A program made the translations under genes and the position numbers. Positions 33,645 through 41,667 of a stretch of DNA of 43,846 nt are shown piece after piece. Position 1 is the first letter of the stretch; the number at the start of each line of letters is the position of its first letter. The DNA is taken from positions 1 through 43,846 of the forward strand of contig JAHFOS010000016.1 of the NCBI GenBank assembly GCA_023261545.1, read 5' to 3'. This DNA is from a bacterium. GTDB lineage: Bacteria; Planctomycetota; JADGBV01. Below the pieces are notes generated by a model. It did not search any database, had not been told where the DNA came from, and saw only the letters and a program-made list of their open reading frames with translations.

Positions 33645-34043
33645 TCACCAAATCTCGCAAAGAACTTCACCGGAAATCTTTTGCTGGCGGCACTCGCGGT
33701 CGGAAAGCACGCCCTTGGAAGTGGAAAGGATCCCGATGCCGATACCGTTCAGGATAGGTTTGAGCTCCCGCAAACGCACATAACGCCGACACCCTGGCTT
33801 GGAAACGCGCTTCAGAGAATTCATGACGCTCAGGCCGGCCTCCGAATACTTCAGGTAAACAAGGATGTCCTTGCGGGGTCCGTCGGCGACGACTTCATAT
33901 CCACGGATATAACCCTCGCGTTGCAGGGCGGAGAGCACGCCTTCCTTGAGGAGCGACCACGGGGCCCGCACGGTCGTGTGGCGCACCATGATCGCGTTGC
34001 GCACGCGGGTCAGCAGGTCGGCGATGGGATCGGTGAAGCTCAT
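33645..34043 (-). CDS. rpsH: Ribosomal protein S8
   Basis: The 132-residue small-subunit protein has D-P-I-A-D-L-L-T-R-V-R-N-A, R-V-S-K-P-G-C-R-R-Y and the C-terminal G-I-G-I-L-S-T-S-K-G-V-L-S-D-R-E-C. It lies five bases after rpsN. In E. coli S8 represses this operon. Confidence 0.98.
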   Translation of the reverse strand: MSFTDPIADLLTRVRNAIMVRHTTVRAPWSLLKEGVLSALQREGYIRGYEVVADGPRKDILVYLKYSEAGLSVMNSLKRVSKPGCRRYVRLRELKPILNGIGIGILSTSKGVLSDRECRQQKISGEVLCEIW

Positions 34044-34048
34044 GGGAA

Positions 34049-34234
34049 CTACCAGCTGGCCTTGCGCACACCGGGGATGAGCCCCTCCAGCGCAAGTTTA
34101 CGAAAACAAAGGCGACACAACTGGAACTTGCGGTAAAAGGCGCGCCGGCGCCCGCATATATTGCAACGGTTCACCTTGCGGGACGAATACTTCGGTGTCC
34201 TGCGGCTCTTGGCCTTTTGGCAGCAGCTCGCCAT
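34049..34234 (-). CDS. rpsN: Ribosomal protein S14, zinc type
   Basis: The 61-residue protein carries C-N-I-C-G-R-R-R-A and C-R-L-C-F-R-K, the zinc-binding short form (S14 type Z). ATG 34234 is one base from the L5 stop; the frame is open further upstream, but the family begins here. The C-terminus G-V-R-K-A-S-W is typical. Confidence 0.97.
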   Translation of the reverse strand: MASCCQKAKSRRTPKYSSRKVNRCNICGRRRAFYRKFQLCRLCFRKLALEGLIPGVRKASW

Positions 34235-34235
34235 G

Positions 34236-34787
34236 CTATTTCTTCCTCCGTTCAAAGGGAAACCCCAACATCTCGAGGGCGTGTTCTGAGATATCAGGCC
34301 GGCTGTTTTCAAAGACGACCGTGATGTTCATGCCTTGGCTGGCCTCCATCTTGTCGAGATTGACTTCTGGGAAAATGGACTGCTCTCCGATGCCAAACGA
34401 GTAGTTGCCGCGGGCGTCAAACCCCTGACGAGAAAAACCGCGGAAGTCGCGGATACGTGGGGCGGCCACGTTGATGAAACGGTCAAGGAATTCCCACATG
34501 CGCTGGCGGCGCAACGTGACGCGGATCCCCACCGGCATTCCTTCGCGGATCTTGAAGCTCGCTTCGCTCGTGCGGCTCAGGGCTTTCACGGCCTTTTGCC
34601 CCGTGATCGCCGTGAGGTCGTCAACGAGCTGTCCCAAGGCCTTGGTATCACCATGATGTTTGCCGACGCCCATATTGAGGCAAACCTTGGTCACCCGCGG
34701 AAGCCGCATGGCATTCTTGATGGAGTGGGCCGTTCCCAACTCGGGAAGCACATCCCCGATATAACGCTGCTGGAGCCTCGGCCTCAC
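34236..34787 (-). CDS. rplE: Ribosomal protein L5
   Basis: The 183-residue 5S-rRNA-binding protein has the [14 protein letters not shown] segment, [17 protein letters not shown] and [10 protein letters not shown]. The GTG at 34787 is the best start because it overlaps the L24 stop by four bases (GTGA) as is typical of this operon; an ATG at 34823 would add twelve residues inside rplX. Confidence 0.97.
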   Translation of the reverse strand: MRPRLQQRYIGDVLPELGTAHSIKNAMRLPRVTKVCLNMGVGKHHGDTKALGQLVDDLTAITGQKAVKALSRTSEASFKIREGMPVGIRVTLRRQRMWEFLDRFINVAAPRIRDFRGFSRQGFDARGNYSFGIGEQSIFPEVNLDKMEASQGMNITVVFENSRPDISEHALEMLGFPFERRKK

Positions 34788-35101
34788 GTCGCCTCTCCGT
34801 AAACCGTGCCACATTTCACACAAACGCGCGCTTTCTTGTCTTTTTCAACCCTGGCGCGCAGACGCACCGGCTTTTCGCAGCGCGCACACCAAGGCATCAC
34901 CGCGGCGGCGGCGACGGTGCCCTCCACCTCGACGCGCCCGCCCTGCGGGTAGTCGCGCGAAGGCCGCACATGCTTCTTGCGCAGGTTCACGCCGGCGATG
35001 ACCACCCGAGCCTGGGCGAGCAGCACCTTCTTGATGCGCCCACGCTGCCCCCGATGGTTACCGGCCACAACCGCCACGACATCATTGCGCCGCACGTGCA
35101 T
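34784..35101 (-). CDS. rplX: Ribosomal protein L24
   Basis: The 105-residue protein begins with the KOW motif (A-G-N-H-R-G-Q-R-G-R-I-K-K-V). C-terminal C-A-R-C and C-V-K-C pairs could bind zinc, as in many L24 proteins. It overlaps the L14 stop by one base. Confidence 0.97.
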   Translation of the reverse strand: MHVRRNDVVAVVAGNHRGQRGRIKKVLLAQARVVIAGVNLRKKHVRPSRDYPQGGRVEVEGTVAAAAVMPWCARCEKPVRLRARVEKDKKARVCVKCGTVYGEAT

Positions 35102-35469
35102 CAGACCACCTCGATGGCCAGCGAGACGATGCGCGTGTACCCGCGGGCGCGCAACTCGCGCGCCACCGGTCCAAAAATGCGTGTACCCCTGGGATTCTTC
35201 TCTTTGTCCACCAGCACCACCGCATTGTGGTCGAAAACCACTGAAGTGCCATCAGAACGCAGCAACGGCTTGCGCGTGCGCACAACGACGCCGAGCACCT
35301 TTTCGCCCTTTTTGACCGCCCCATTGGGATCCGCCGTCTTCACGGAGCAGATGACCTCGTCGCCAATGCCGGCATATTTCCGGGTGGCTCCTCCGAGCAC
35401 GCGAAAACACATGACGGTCTTCGCCCCGCTGTTATCAGCGACATCGAGATAGGTCTCCGCCTGGATCAT
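35101..35469 (-). CDS. rplN: Ribosomal protein L14
   Basis: The 122-residue protein begins [17 protein letters not shown] and includes G-D-E-V-I-C-S-V-K and [11 protein letters not shown]. It lies ten bases after rpsQ. Confidence 0.98.
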   Translation of the reverse strand: MIQAETYLDVADNSGAKTVMCFRVLGGATRKYAGIGDEVICSVKTADPNGAVKKGEKVLGVVVRTRKPLLRSDGTSVVFDHNAVVLVDKEKNPRGTRIFGPVARELRARGYTRIVSLAIEVV

Positions 35470-35479
35470 CCCCGCTTCC

Positions 35480-35737
35480 TCAGATCGCCCGCGTGACGAC
35501 GCGGTCCAGTTTCCAGCGCTTCAGCTTGCTCAACGGGCGCGTGAATGAAATTTGCACGATATCCCCGATCTTCGCGCTGCGCTCTTCGTCGTGGGCCATA
35601 TAAAAAGTGCGCGTAGGCACATACTTCTTATAGCGCAGGTGTTTGCGATGCTCGCGCACGACGACCTTGATGGTCTTCTGCATGCGGTCGCTCACCACTT
35701 CGCCGATGATGCACTTTCTGAGTTTCGTCTCGTTCAC
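35480..35737 (-). CDS. rpsQ: Ribosomal protein S17
   Basis: The 85-residue OB-fold protein has [16 protein letters not shown] and [14 protein letters not shown]. It overlaps rpmC by four bases. Confidence 0.97.
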   Translation of the reverse strand: MNETKLRKCIIGEVVSDRMQKTIKVVVREHRKHLRYKKYVPTRTFYMAHDEERSAKIGDIVQISFTRPLSKLKRWKLDRVVTRAI

Positions 35738-35937
35738 TTTCCGCCCTTCTCCACGCGACCGCGTTCACCCAGGATGGTTTGATAACGAGCGATATCCCGG
35801 CGCAAGGGCCTCAATTTGCGCCCCTCGCCCTCCTCCGTCACGGCGCGCAGGGACACGTCCAGCCGGTTCATTTCGAGGGTGCGTAGCTCCTCAACCAAGG
35901 CGCTCGTGTCTTTACTCCGGATTTCTGAAATTTTCAT
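35734..35937 (-). CDS. rpmC: Ribosomal protein L29
   Basis: The 67-residue helical protein begins M-K-I-S-E-I-R-S-K-D and has E-L-R-T-L-E-M-N-R-L-D and R-R-D-I-A-R-Y-Q-T-I-L matching the family. Its ATG lies inside the end of rplP in another reading frame, giving a 26-base overlap. Confidence 0.93.
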   Translation of the reverse strand: MKISEIRSKDTSALVEELRTLEMNRLDVSLRAVTEEGEGRKLRPLRRDIARYQTILGERGRVEKGGK

Positions 35938-36349
35938 AGGTACGACGAGAAACAAACCTTGTGCGCACTCCGAGCTTGTGAGCTTGGCGGCGAAAAGCCT
36001 CGCGCGCGATATTTTCGCTCACCCCCCCGAGCTCAAACAACATGGTACCGGGGCGTACATCGGCAAACCACCGGTCGGGAGCGCCTTTGCCGGTTCCCAT
36101 GCGCGTTTCAGCGGGGCGCGCAGTGTAGTTGCGGTGCGGAAAAATGCGGATATAAAGCCGCCCCAGCATCCCCATGAAGTGGCGCGCTACCACGCGCGCG
36201 GCCTCGATCTCCTGGGCCGTAATCCACCCTGCTTCCAACGACTGCAACCCATAGTCGCCATGCGCCAGGTTGCATCCCTTGAACGCCGTGGACTTCCCAC
36301 GACCGCGGTGGGTCTTCCTGAACTTGACATTCTTTGGCATCAACGCCAC
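35912..36349 (-). CDS. rplP: Ribosomal protein L16
   Basis: The 145-residue protein includes P-K-N-V-K-F-R-K-T-H-R-G-R, W-I-T-A-Q-E-I-E-A-A-R, R-M-G-T-G-K-G-A-P and the ending R-T-R-F-V-S-R-R. The last nine residues, T-Y-E-N-F-R-N-P-E, lie beyond the usual C-terminus and are encoded by bases that also start rpmC. Confidence 0.97.
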   Translation of the reverse strand: MALMPKNVKFRKTHRGRGKSTAFKGCNLAHGDYGLQSLEAGWITAQEIEAARVVARHFMGMLGRLYIRIFPHRNYTARPAETRMGTGKGAPDRWFADVRPGTMLFELGGVSENIAREAFRRQAHKLGVRTRFVSRRTYENFRNPE

Positions 36350-36352
36350 GGT

Positions 36353-37018
36353 CTATTCCTCCGCCGGGACGACAATGGAGTGCAGTGATTTGCGCTCCTT
36401 CATCCCCTTATAAATCCATACTTTGACGCCAATGGTGCCGTAGGTGGTCCTCGCTTCCGCGAAGCCGTAGTCAATATCGGAACGCATCGTCTGCAGCGGC
36501 ATGCGACCGACTCCAACCTTCTCCATGCGGGCCATCTCCGCCCCGTTGAGCCGCCCGCTCACCCGTATCTTCACGCCCTTAACTCCGCTGGCATAGGTCG
36601 TGTCAATCGCCTTCTTGATAACGCGGCGGAAAGCCATGCGCTTTTCGAGCTGTTCCGCTATGGATTCGGCCACGATCTGCGCCACACTGTCAGGATTATG
36701 GATCTCGCGGATCACGATCTTCACGGGACCGGACGCAATCTCCTGGACCATCTCGCGAATGCGATCAATTTCCTGCCCTTTTTTGCCAATGAGTATGCCC
36801 TGGCGAGCCGCCGAAACAAAGACCGTCGTTTCCTCGCCGCGCCGCTCGATCTCGATGGAGGAAATGCCAGCCCCGCGCGCCTGCTTCTTGATGAGCGTGC
36901 GAATATGGTAATCCTCGTGAATGGTTTTCCCGAACTGAGCCTTGCCGGTCATCCAGCGAGATTTCCAGTCCTGGAAAAATCCAACGGTAAAACCTGTCGG
37001 ATGGATCTTCTGCCCCAC
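36353..37018 (-). CDS. rpsC: Ribosomal protein S3
   Basis: The 221-residue protein begins [10 protein letters not shown] and has the KH domain G-K-K-G-Q-E-I-D-R and [13 protein letters not shown]. It lies three bases before rplP and one base after rplV. Confidence 0.98.
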   Translation of the reverse strand: MGQKIHPTGFTVGFFQDWKSRWMTGKAQFGKTIHEDYHIRTLIKKQARGAGISSIEIERRGEETTVFVSAARQGILIGKKGQEIDRIREMVQEIASGPVKIVIREIHNPDSVAQIVAESIAEQLEKRMAFRRVIKKAIDTTYASGVKGVKIRVSGRLNGAEMARMEKVGVGRMPLQTMRSDIDYGFAEARTTYGTIGVKVWIYKGMKERKSLHSIVVPAEE

Positions 37019-37019
37019 T

Positions 37020-37385
37020 TTATGCTCCTTTTTCCTGAAGCTTGAGGCCGATGACGATATGGCTGGTTCGCTTCATAATGCCGTAGGAGCGCCCGCGCGC
37101 GCGCGGACGCGAACGCTTCAGCGTGGGCCCGGGATCGACGCGCGCGGTGCTGACGTAGAGGCGCGATGGCATATTCTTCTCCAGCGCTCCCGCTGCCGCT
37201 GAAACCAGCAGCTTGTGCAGGAAATAGGCGCCGCGATGCGGATCGCGCCGCGCTATGAGGATGGCATCGTTCACCGGTAAACCGCGCACGCGATCCACCA
37301 CCAAACGGCACTTGCGCGGCGAAATACGCACGTAACGCAGGATGGCAAGGTGCTCACCCTCAAGGGCTCCTCTGGCTCTGGGCAT
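37020..37385 (-). CDS. rplV: Ribosomal protein L22
   Basis: The 121-residue protein has [18 protein letters not shown] and ends [10 protein letters not shown] followed by K-R-T-S-H-I-V. Its C-terminal hook region lines the exit tunnel. Ten bases separate it from rpsS. Confidence 0.97.
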   Translation of the reverse strand: MPRARGALEGEHLAILRYVRISPRKCRLVVDRVRGLPVNDAILIARRDPHRGAYFLHKLLVSAAAGALEKNMPSRLYVSTARVDPGPTLKRSRPRARGRSYGIMKRTSHIVIGLKLQEKGA

Positions 37386-37395
37386 TCGTCTTCCC

Positions 37396-37683
37396 CTACG
37401 CCGTTGGCGGCGCCGCCGCCTGCTTGTTCCTGGAATGGCCGCGAAACACGCGCGTGGGAGAAAACTCTCCCAGCCGGTGTCCGACCATATCCTCGTTCAC
37501 GGGAACGTTGATGAACGCCTTGCCGTTATGAACGGCAAAGGTATGACCAACGAAGTCAGGCGCGATCATCGAGCTGCGCGACCAGGTCTTGATGGGCTCG
37601 CTTCCACCCGCGTCCTTCTGGCGCAGGACCTTGCGTATGAGCTTGACATCAACGCTCGGACCTTTCTTGAGCGATCGACCCAT
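37396..37683 (-). CDS. rpsS: Ribosomal protein S19
   Basis: The 95-residue protein starts M-G-R-S-L-K-K-G-P and has [22 protein letters not shown]. It lies two bases after rplB. Confidence 0.98.
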   Translation of the reverse strand: MGRSLKKGPSVDVKLIRKVLRQKDAGGSEPIKTWSRSSMIAPDFVGHTFAVHNGKAFINVPVNEDMVGHRLGEFSPTRVFRGHSRNKQAAAPPTA

Positions 37684-37685
37684 AA

Positions 37686-38516
37686 CTATTTCTTCCTCCA
37701 GCGCAGGATGTACTGACTCGACGCCTTCTTGGGATTGCGCGTCTTCCCGCCCTTCGAAAGCACGCGCGTCCGCGACATGGGAATCTGGCCCGACTTGGAA
37801 CGCCCTTCGCCGCCACCCATGGGATGGGAAACAGGGTTCTGGGCGACTCCGCGCACGCGCGGGCGGATGCCCATCCAGCGGCGGCGACCGGCTTTTCCGA
37901 AATGGACGTTCGCGTAGTCAATATTGCCAACCTGACCCACCGTGGCCATGCACTCTGAAAGCACGCGCCGCAACTCACCGGAGGGAAGTTCCACCGCGCA
38001 GTATCGCTCCTCGCGCGAAAGCAGGCGCGCCTGCGTGCCCGCGGAACGCACGATCTGCCCGCCACGACCCGGCGAAAGCTCGACGTTGTGAACGATGGTT
38101 CCCACGGGCATCACTCCCAGCGGCATGGCGCAGCCGAGCTCGGCATCAATAGCCTTCTTCGAGGCCAGAACCTTCATCCCCGCTTTCAAGTCCTGGGGGG
38201 CAAGGATGTAGCGTTTCTCGCCGTCCTTGTAGTGGAGCAGGGCAATGTTGGCGGAACGATTGGGATCGTATTCAACGGAAGTCACGACGGCCGGCACATC
38301 CAGCTTATCCCGCTTGAAGTCAATTTCGCGGAACCTTTTCTTATGCCCTCCGCCACGATGGTTGGAGGTGCGCCGGCCATAGTTGTTGCGACCACCCGTG
38401 GACTTCCAGCCCCGCGCCAAAGCCTTTTCCGGCTTGTCACGGGTAATCTCGGAAAAGTCGAGCCGGGAGGCGCCTCTGCGACCCGCGGTGGTTGGTTTGT
38501 AAGGAATGACAGGCAT
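37686..38516 (-). CDS. rplB: Ribosomal protein L2
   Basis: The 276-residue protein has [26 protein letters not shown] and the peptidyl-transferase-side segment [17 protein letters not shown]. It overlaps rplW by one base. Confidence 0.98.
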   Translation of the reverse strand: MPVIPYKPTTAGRRGASRLDFSEITRDKPEKALARGWKSTGGRNNYGRRTSNHRGGGHKKRFREIDFKRDKLDVPAVVTSVEYDPNRSANIALLHYKDGEKRYILAPQDLKAGMKVLASKKAIDAELGCAMPLGVMPVGTIVHNVELSPGRGGQIVRSAGTQARLLSREERYCAVELPSGELRRVLSECMATVGQVGNIDYANVHFGKAGRRRWMGIRPRVRGVAQNPVSHPMGGGEGRSKSGQIPMSRTRVLSKGGKTRNPKKASSQYILRWRKK

Positions 38517-38809
38517 CAGATGAGCGGAATTTTAGCGACATCCTCGGGGCGGACTTTGACGAAGGCTTTTTTATAGCCCGCGCGCACACCCGTCCTCAGC
38601 ATGCGACCGCGCACGCGCCGCGTCTTATGGGGCATGCGCGCGGTGTTGACCGCAAGCGCCCTCACGCTGAAGGCCTTCTCGACCGCTTCGCGGATCTCGA
38701 TCTTGTTCGATCCGAAGGGCACCTCAAAAACGAAGGTGTGCTGACCCTGCACCAACTTGTAGGTGTTCTCCGTCAACACCAAACGCTTCAAAACTTCATG
38801 GGGTTTCAT
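38516..38809 (-). CDS. rplW: Ribosomal protein L23
   Basis: The 97-residue tunnel-exit protein has F-E-V-P-F-G-S-N-K-I-E-I-R-E-A-V-E-K and R-R-V-R-G-R. It overlaps rplD by four bases. Confidence 0.96.
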   Translation of the reverse strand: MKPHEVLKRLVLTENTYKLVQGQHTFVFEVPFGSNKIEIREAVEKAFSVRALAVNTARMPHKTRRVRGRMLRTGVRAGYKKAFVKVRPEDVAKIPLI

Positions 38810-39438
38810 GCCGCTGCTTCCCTTAAACGCCGGATGAGATCCTCTACGGCGGATTTTTCAAACACGAGCGTCCCGCCCTTGAGGACTTCGAGAGCATTGA
38901 GGTCCGCCAGCGGCAGCACCTCGACGCGCGCGATGTTCCGTGCGGCGCGCAAGAAAACACCATTCACGGCCGCCGCGACAAAAAGCACGCGCCCACCGGG
39001 GACGGCTTTCTTCAGGAAACCCGCCACAAGCCTGGTTTTGGGTTCGGCGAGATCCATGCGCTCAACGACCCTCATTTCCCCGTCTCGCAACTTGCCCGCC
39101 AACGACATACGCAACGCGGCACAACGCTCGCGCTTCGAAAGCTTCATGCGGTAGTCGCGCGGCTTGGGACCAAAGACCACGCCGCCCTTGCGCCACAGCG
39201 GGGAGCGGATCGACCCCATGCGCGCGCGCCCGGTGCCCTTTTGCGCCCAAAGCTTCTTGCCAGACCCAGCGCGATCGCCCCGCGTGCGCGTATTCGCATT
39301 GCCCTGGCGCAAATTGGCCTCGTAAGAGACCACCGCGCGATGCAGCAGAGACGGCGCCGCAGGCTCGCCAAAACAAGCGGCATCAACCTCCATCGTTCCC
39401 GTCTTATCGCCGGCCAGGTTGTAAACAGCGACTTCCAT
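38806..39438 (-). CDS. rplD: Ribosomal protein L4
   Basis: The 210-residue protein has the tunnel loop G-S-G-K-K-L-W-A-Q-K-G-T-G-R-A-R-M-G-S and W-R-K-G-G-V-V-F-G-P-K-P-R-D-Y. It overlaps rplC by one base. In E. coli L4 represses its own operon. Confidence 0.97.
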   Translation of the reverse strand: MEVAVYNLAGDKTGTMEVDAACFGEPAAPSLLHRAVVSYEANLRQGNANTRTRGDRAGSGKKLWAQKGTGRARMGSIRSPLWRKGGVVFGPKPRDYRMKLSKRERCAALRMSLAGKLRDGEMRVVERMDLAEPKTRLVAGFLKKAVPGGRVLFVAAAVNGVFLRAARNIARVEVLPLADLNALEVLKGGTLVFEKSAVEDLIRRLREAAA

Positions 39439-40064
39439 CAGCTCTGCCGCACCTCGACCAGGCAGCCCGCGCTTCCCGGGATGCCGCCCTTGACGGCCAA
39501 TAGATTGCGCTCTTTGTCTATCTGGGCGATGGCCAAATTCAAAATGGTCGCGCGCGCGTTGCCCATGTGGCCCGACATACGCTTGCCTTTAAAGATATGC
39601 GTGAGGCGCGGCCCCGACATCAGCGATCCGTTGGTGCGATGGCGCTTCTCCGTGCCGTGCGAGGCCGGACCGCCGCGGAAGTGGTGGCGCTTCATACCGC
39701 CGGTGAATCCCCGACCCTTGCTGGTGCCGCTGACGTCCACCGTGCGCAGCTCATTGAGGTCCGCCACCGTAAAAACCTTTCCAGGCTCAATATCCTCCTG
39801 ATGCTCGTCCAGGCGGAACTCGCGCAGGAGGGTCACGGCCTCAAGTCCCGCTTTTGAGATATGGCCGGACAACGGCTTGCTCATATCCTTCTTGGTTTTC
39901 GTTCCTTTCCACGCAATCTGGACGGCCCGGTAGCCATCCCGCTCCTTCGTCTTCACCTGCACGATGGGACATGGGCCGATCTCGATGAGGGTGACGGGGA
40001 TGTAGCGCCCCTGCGCGTCAAACAGAGACGTCATGCCGAGCTTCTTGCCGATGAGCCTGATCAT
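39438..40064 (-). CDS. rplC: Ribosomal protein L3
   Basis: The 208-residue protein starts M-I-R-L-I-G-K-K-L-G-M-T and has G-T-S-K-G-R-G-F-T-G-G-M-K-R-H and R-M-S-G-H-M-G. It lies six bases after rpsJ. Confidence 0.98.
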   Translation of the reverse strand: MIRLIGKKLGMTSLFDAQGRYIPVTLIEIGPCPIVQVKTKERDGYRAVQIAWKGTKTKKDMSKPLSGHISKAGLEAVTLLREFRLDEHQEDIEPGKVFTVADLNELRTVDVSGTSKGRGFTGGMKRHHFRGGPASHGTEKRHRTNGSLMSGPRLTHIFKGKRMSGHMGNARATILNLAIAQIDKERNLLAVKGGIPGSAGCLVEVRQS

Positions 40065-40070
40065 GGGTTC

Positions 40071-40388
40071 CTATGCCTTGATTTTGATCTCGACGCCCGC
40101 CGGCAACTCGAGCTTGACGAGGGCGGTTTGCGTCTTGGCATTGGCCTCTTCGAGCTCGACGAGGCGCTTGTGAATACGGATCTCAAACTGGTCGCGGGAT
40201 TTCTTATCTACGTGCGGACTGCGCAGAACCGTATAGCGCTCAATCTTTGTGGGAAGCGGGATGGGACCGTAAACGCGGCAGCCCGTACGCTTAGCGGCCT
40301 CCACGATGGATGAAGCCGACTGGTCCAAGATCTCCGTGTCGTAGGACTCGAGTCGAATCCTGATCCTTTCGCTGACGCTGCGAGCCAA
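40071..40388 (-). CDS. rpsJ: Ribosomal protein S10
   Basis: The 105-residue protein has [26 protein letters not shown] and [12 protein letters not shown]. Translation seems to begin at TTG 40388, since no in-frame ATG or GTG lies near; upstream are A/G-rich bases (GAAAGAAAG). It opens the ribosomal run, 144 bases after the FtsQ/POTRA-like gene. Confidence 0.97.
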   Translation of the reverse strand: MARSVSERIRIRLESYDTEILDQSASSIVEAAKRTGCRVYGPIPLPTKIERYTVLRSPHVDKKSRDQFEIRIHKRLVELEEANAKTQTALVKLELPAGVEIKIKA

Positions 40389-40532
40389 AGTTCTGCTTTC
40401 TTTCTGTCCCTTTAAAAATCAAACGGTTAAGTTCCGTTCAGCCTTTCCCCCCCGCTGAGGGGGGATGGAGGCTAATCGGGACCTGCGCTCGTCAAGGAGC
40501 TGTCTCCTGACGACAAAAAGTAAAGTTCGCCG

Positions 40533-41402
40533 CTAAAAAAATGGCGGACGTGGAAACGCGAGGTTGATGGGACGCATGGGCCCGCGATTTTTGAGCACGG
40601 CATCCTCTAGTTCGCGCCATTTTTGCTGATTATCCTTGTCTTCGAGGGAATTCTTGACATCGGAGTTGACGCCCCACTCGACGGGAAATTCCTTGCCGTA
40701 CTTGATATCGAAGGCCCCGCACTTGAGCGTGCAGATGGAGCGCCCGTTGGGCATCTTGTAGATCACCGCCGCAACATCCTTGAGGTTGGCACGATCCCTA
40801 AGAGGAACATGCTCTTGCCAGTTCCGCACAAAAGCCACGGTTTCTCGGATCCATGCCGCCCGCCGCTCACCATCCGCTTCGGCAATGCCGCTCACGTCCA
40901 CCGTGGGCGGAAGACAGCTTTTGCCTTGAGGATCGAGGATCTCCAGGCCGCCTTCCGCCGCCGGAATAATGAGCGGCAGCATGCGACCCGTCGCATCGGC
41001 GAAACGCATTTCAGCGCCGTTTTTCAGCAAACACACCGGCTTCCGCAGGCGCAAACGCAAGGTGAGATGTCCCTGGAAATCCCGCTCAACCCGCTCCACC
41101 GCCTCGACCCAAGGGTGGCGCGCCACAACGGACATGGTGTCGTCCATATCGCGCGCCATGAGCGGCTCCGCTCCCCCTTGGAGGCGGATGCCACTCCAGA
41201 AAGCCGGCCCCCAGGCCGGCGGCATCCAGGCCGGCAGCGGAGGCGATCCCGTCGGACTGGCGGCGGGAGCTGGCGGCAGCTTGGCGTAGCATCCAAGCCA
41301 GGCCCAGGCGAGACAACTGCCCCACAACAGCGCCGCCGCCAGCAAGCCCCCTATCGTCCGCGCACGGCGGGCGCGCGGTTCCAAAGTGCTACCGGCGCTC
41401 AT
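40533..41402 (-). CDS. FtsQ/POTRA-like single-pass membrane protein
   Basis: The 289-residue protein has one hydrophobic segment near residues 17-38 after a basic start, then a proline-rich linker. Residues about 65-140 resemble a POTRA domain as in FtsQ/DivIB (H-P-W-V-E-A-V-E-R-V-E-R-D-F followed by L-T-L-R-L-R-L-R-K-P-V). FtsQ links division proteins in the inner membrane. The rest shows no known motif and no ftsA/ftsZ lies nearby, so the cell-division role is only possible. ATG 41402 overlaps the csrA stop by 14 bases. Confidence 0.55.
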   Translation of the reverse strand: MSAGSTLEPRARRARTIGGLLAAALLWGSCLAWAWLGCYAKLPPAPAASPTGSPPLPAWMPPAWGPAFWSGIRLQGGAEPLMARDMDDTMSVVARHPWVEAVERVERDFQGHLTLRLRLRKPVCLLKNGAEMRFADATGRMLPLIIPAAEGGLEILDPQGKSCLPPTVDVSGIAEADGERRAAWIRETVAFVRNWQEHVPLRDRANLKDVAAVIYKMPNGRSICTLKCGAFDIKYGKEFPVEWGVNSDVKNSLEDKDNQQKWRELEDAVLKNRGPMRPINLAFPRPPFF

Positions 41403-41652
41403 GCCCGTGCCCATGCCGGTGTTTGCCCAGTCGCCGCGCCGCTTCGCCTAGAGCCGCCACATCGGCCTCGGCGCTGGCGGCGGCCTTATTTTCATCGCGC
41501 ACCGCGTCGTAGATCTCCTTGCGCAGGATCACGATGTCCCGCGGCGCGGTAATACCGAGCTTGATCTCGCCCGAGTGGCTGTCGAGCACCCGGATCTCGA
41601 TGCTGTCGCCCACCATGATAGCCTCGCCCGGCTTTCTTGTGAGCACCAGCAC
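41389..41652 (-). CDS. csrA: Carbon storage regulator
   Basis: The 87-residue protein begins (GTG) with L-V-L-T-R-K-P-G-E, continues V-G-D-S-I-E-I-R-V-L and has the RNA-binding I-K-L-G-I-T-A-P-R-D-I-V-I-L-R-K-E-I-Y. It is a post-transcriptional regulator that binds GGA sites in mRNA leaders. The tail after about residue 60 is longer than usual (histidine/arginine-rich end). AGGGGGGCG lies before the GTG and overlaps the upstream stop. No fliW is adjacent. Confidence 0.96.
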   Translation of the reverse strand: MLVLTRKPGEAIMVGDSIEIRVLDSHSGEIKLGITAPRDIVILRKEIYDAVRDENKAAASAEADVAALGEAARRLGKHRHGHGHERR

Positions 41653-41667
41653 GGCCGGCGCGCCCCC

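Noticed and set aside
34788-34823. An upstream ATG start for rplE at 34823.
   Set aside because: The extra residues lie in rplX and do not resemble L5; GTG 34787 overlaps the rplX stop by four bases as elsewhere in the operon.
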